From DATJHM01 sp035493895 (lineage in GTDB: Bacteria > Chloroflexota > Ktedonobacteria > Ktedonobacterales > Ktedonobacteraceae), in NCBI GenBank assembly GCA_035493895.1, contig DATJHM010000297.1, positions 1 through 13,353 on the forward strand: a DNA stretch of 13,353 bases. The letters run 5' to 3'. Positions 12,166 to 13,353 of the stretch are shown here, piece after piece. Position numbers and translations under genes: made by a program. Positions within the stretch are counted from its first letter, which is position 1; each line of letters begins with the position of its first letter. The notes beneath the pieces are model-generated. The model had not been told where the DNA came from, searched no databases, and saw only the letters and a list, made by a program, of their open reading frames with translations.

Positions 12166-13353
12166 ATGAAACGCGCAACCACAACAAAGATGTTGCCACT
12201 GTGGTTTTGCCTGTTCTCATTCTTGCCTGGCTTGCTCCTCGCGGCGTGTGGAGGAAGCAGCAATTCGGCTAATGGACCGGTGAACCTGACGCTCTGGACG
12301 TATCCATCTGCGGGTGAGGTTGGCAATCCGCCATCCAACTGGTTTCTGACCAAAGAGGTACATGATAAGCTCAATATCAACCTGAAGGTCACATTCATTC
12401 CGTATGGCGATGATGGGGATACAAAGTTTAGTGCCGCTGCCGCTGCCAATAATCTCCCGGACTTCTTTCAGCCTTCTATCAATAATAACGACCTGATAAA
12501 CCAATGGATTCGCCAGGGGCTGATCGCACCGGTTGATAGTATTTTGCCTTTGATGCCTCAACGCACCAAAGATCGCTACAGCGATCCTCAGATGCAAAAA
12601 ATTGCGACCGTCGATGGGAAAAGGTATGTTCTGCAAGAGAAGGCTGGTCTGAATAAACGGCAAGTGCTTTTTATTCGCAAAGATTGGCTGGACAAGCTGC
12701 ACTTACAGATGCCCAAGACGCTGAATGATTTTTACAATGTTGCCAAAGCCTTTACGAATAATGATCCTGATGGCGATGGCAAGAAGGATACCTTCGGCTT
12801 TGGCGGCATTACCGGCGTGGGGCAGGTAGGACTGGGCAATAACTTCCAGGCAATCTTTGGTGCCTACGGTCTTCCCGGTGTCTGGAACTACAATAAGCCC
12901 GGCCAGCTGAGCCTGAGCCTGCGTGATCCTGGCTACTTGCAGGCCGTCGAATTTATTAAAAAGATGGCGGATAATCGGATCATGGACCCTGCCTGGCCTA
13001 CTTTGACGACGAACGATTTCCGCGCAAACTGGAAGCAGCAGGGCAAATATGGCATTATGTCGGAAGATTTCTGCGCCGCTATCTGTCAGGCCAACTATGA
13101 GTCGTTTGATACGAACTACCCCAGTGGCATCTGGGAGCCGCTGACACCTCCACAGGGTCCGACCGGCGTATCTTACATGGGCCCATATAATAACGTTGGT
13201 ACGCGTATCGCAATCTCTAAGAAAGCGATGGATGCCGGAAAAGGTCCTGCCATCGCCAAACTCTTAGAGTGGATGAATAGCGGTGACGGCTACTATTTGA
13301 CCTGCTTTGGTCAGAAGGGCGTCAACTATACCCTTGATGCGAAGGGCAATGTG
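12166..13353 (+). CDS. Sugar ABC transporter solute-binding lipoprotein, LplA-like (partial)
   Basis: The first 396 codons of an extracellular sugar-binding lipoprotein; the frame is open to the window end. The Sec-type signal is MKRATTTKML, a hydrophobic run, and the lipobox LAAC with Cys28. The mature part starts with VNLTLWTYPSAGEV. DPDGDGKKD at residues 200-208 is the calcium-loop-like motif common in binding proteins paired with LplB/LplC permeases. RKDWLDKLHLQMPKTLNDFY just before it is also family-typical. ATG 12166 has AAGGAG eight bases upstream. It is the third gene of the right operon and supplies the ligand specificity; the ligand is unknown. Proteins of this family are usually 500-570 residues, so roughly a quarter or more is missing here. 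Confidence 0.93.
   Translation, partial: MKRATTTKMLPLWFCLFSFLPGLLLAACGGSSNSANGPVNLTLWTYPSAGEVGNPPSNWFLTKEVHDKLNINLKVTFIPYGDDGDTKFSAAAAANNLPDFFQPSINNNDLINQWIRQGLIAPVDSILPLMPQRTKDRYSDPQMQKIATVDGKRYVLQEKAGLNKRQVLFIRKDWLDKLHLQMPKTLNDFYNVAKAFTNNDPDGDGKKDTFGFGGITGVGQVGLGNNFQAIFGAYGLPGVWNYNKPGQLSLSLRDPGYLQAVEFIKKMADNRIMDPAWPTLTTNDFRANWKQQGKYGIMSEDFCAAICQANYESFDTNYPSGIWEPLTPPQGPTGVSYMGPYNNVGTRIAISKKAMDAGKGPAIAKLLEWMNSGDGYYLTCFGQKGVNYTLDAKGNV

Noticed and set aside
755..13353. Loss of function because no ATPase gene is present
   Set aside because: CUT1 importers commonly share one ATPase encoded elsewhere; both permease pairs have intact EAA loops.
1..13353. Defence system, prophage or natural-product cluster
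   Set aside because: All nine supported genes are sugar-uptake, regulator or glycosidase genes; no gene of those other classes was found on either strand.

Overview
The window holds two complete sugar-uptake gene sets that run outward from a shared, divergent regulatory region at about 7939-8166. Each set starts with its own LacI-family regulator of 345 residues. The organism is probably a soil-type polysaccharide degrader with CUT1-type ABC transporters and lipoprotein binding proteins. The Tat-type lipoprotein signal, the mixed base composition and the large amount of dispersed palindromic repeat DNA would suit a Ktedonobacteria-like member of Chloroflexota. No taxonomic marker is present, so this is a tentative inference.

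Left set (minus strand, read from 7938 down to 755): LacI regulator, Tat/lipobox solute-binding protein, MalF-type permease, MalG-type permease, then a cytoplasmic glycoside hydrolase family 3 enzyme. This is the order of the known Streptomyces bxl (xylobiose) clusters and resembles the ceb (cellobiose) clusters. The expected job is import of a short beta-linked oligosaccharide and its hydrolysis in the cytoplasm. A strong hairpin separates the binding-protein gene from the permeases, and the hydrolase has its own candidate promoter.

Right set (plus strand): LacI regulator, a non-coding block of about 860 bp, then LplB-type permease, LplC-type permease and an LplA-like lipoprotein binding protein that runs off the window end. 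A good sigma70-type promoter (9846-9875) is followed directly by a LacI-type operator (9878-9891). A 15-bp stretch of that operator recurs exactly in front of the right-hand lacI gene itself (8099-8113). This ties regulator 2 to its own gene and to the transporter. Neither set encodes an ATPase, so both probably share one encoded elsewhere (MsiK/MalK type).

Non-coding blocks: 1-754 and 9205-9845 are mosaics of palindromic repeats. Both contain a roughly 360-410 bp element bounded by the same 18-bp inverted ends (consensus near TGTCTGCAATGTCACGTA). Each lies within about 60 bp of the stop codon of a neighbouring gene. Inside and beside these elements is a recurring hairpin module (GCCGGTGGGG box, 15-nt offset to a stem, CTAC) whose stems differ in sequence but keep pairing. 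This covariation is the least explained and most interesting signal in the window. No tRNA, rRNA, CRISPR array, defence system or complete transposase gene was seen.
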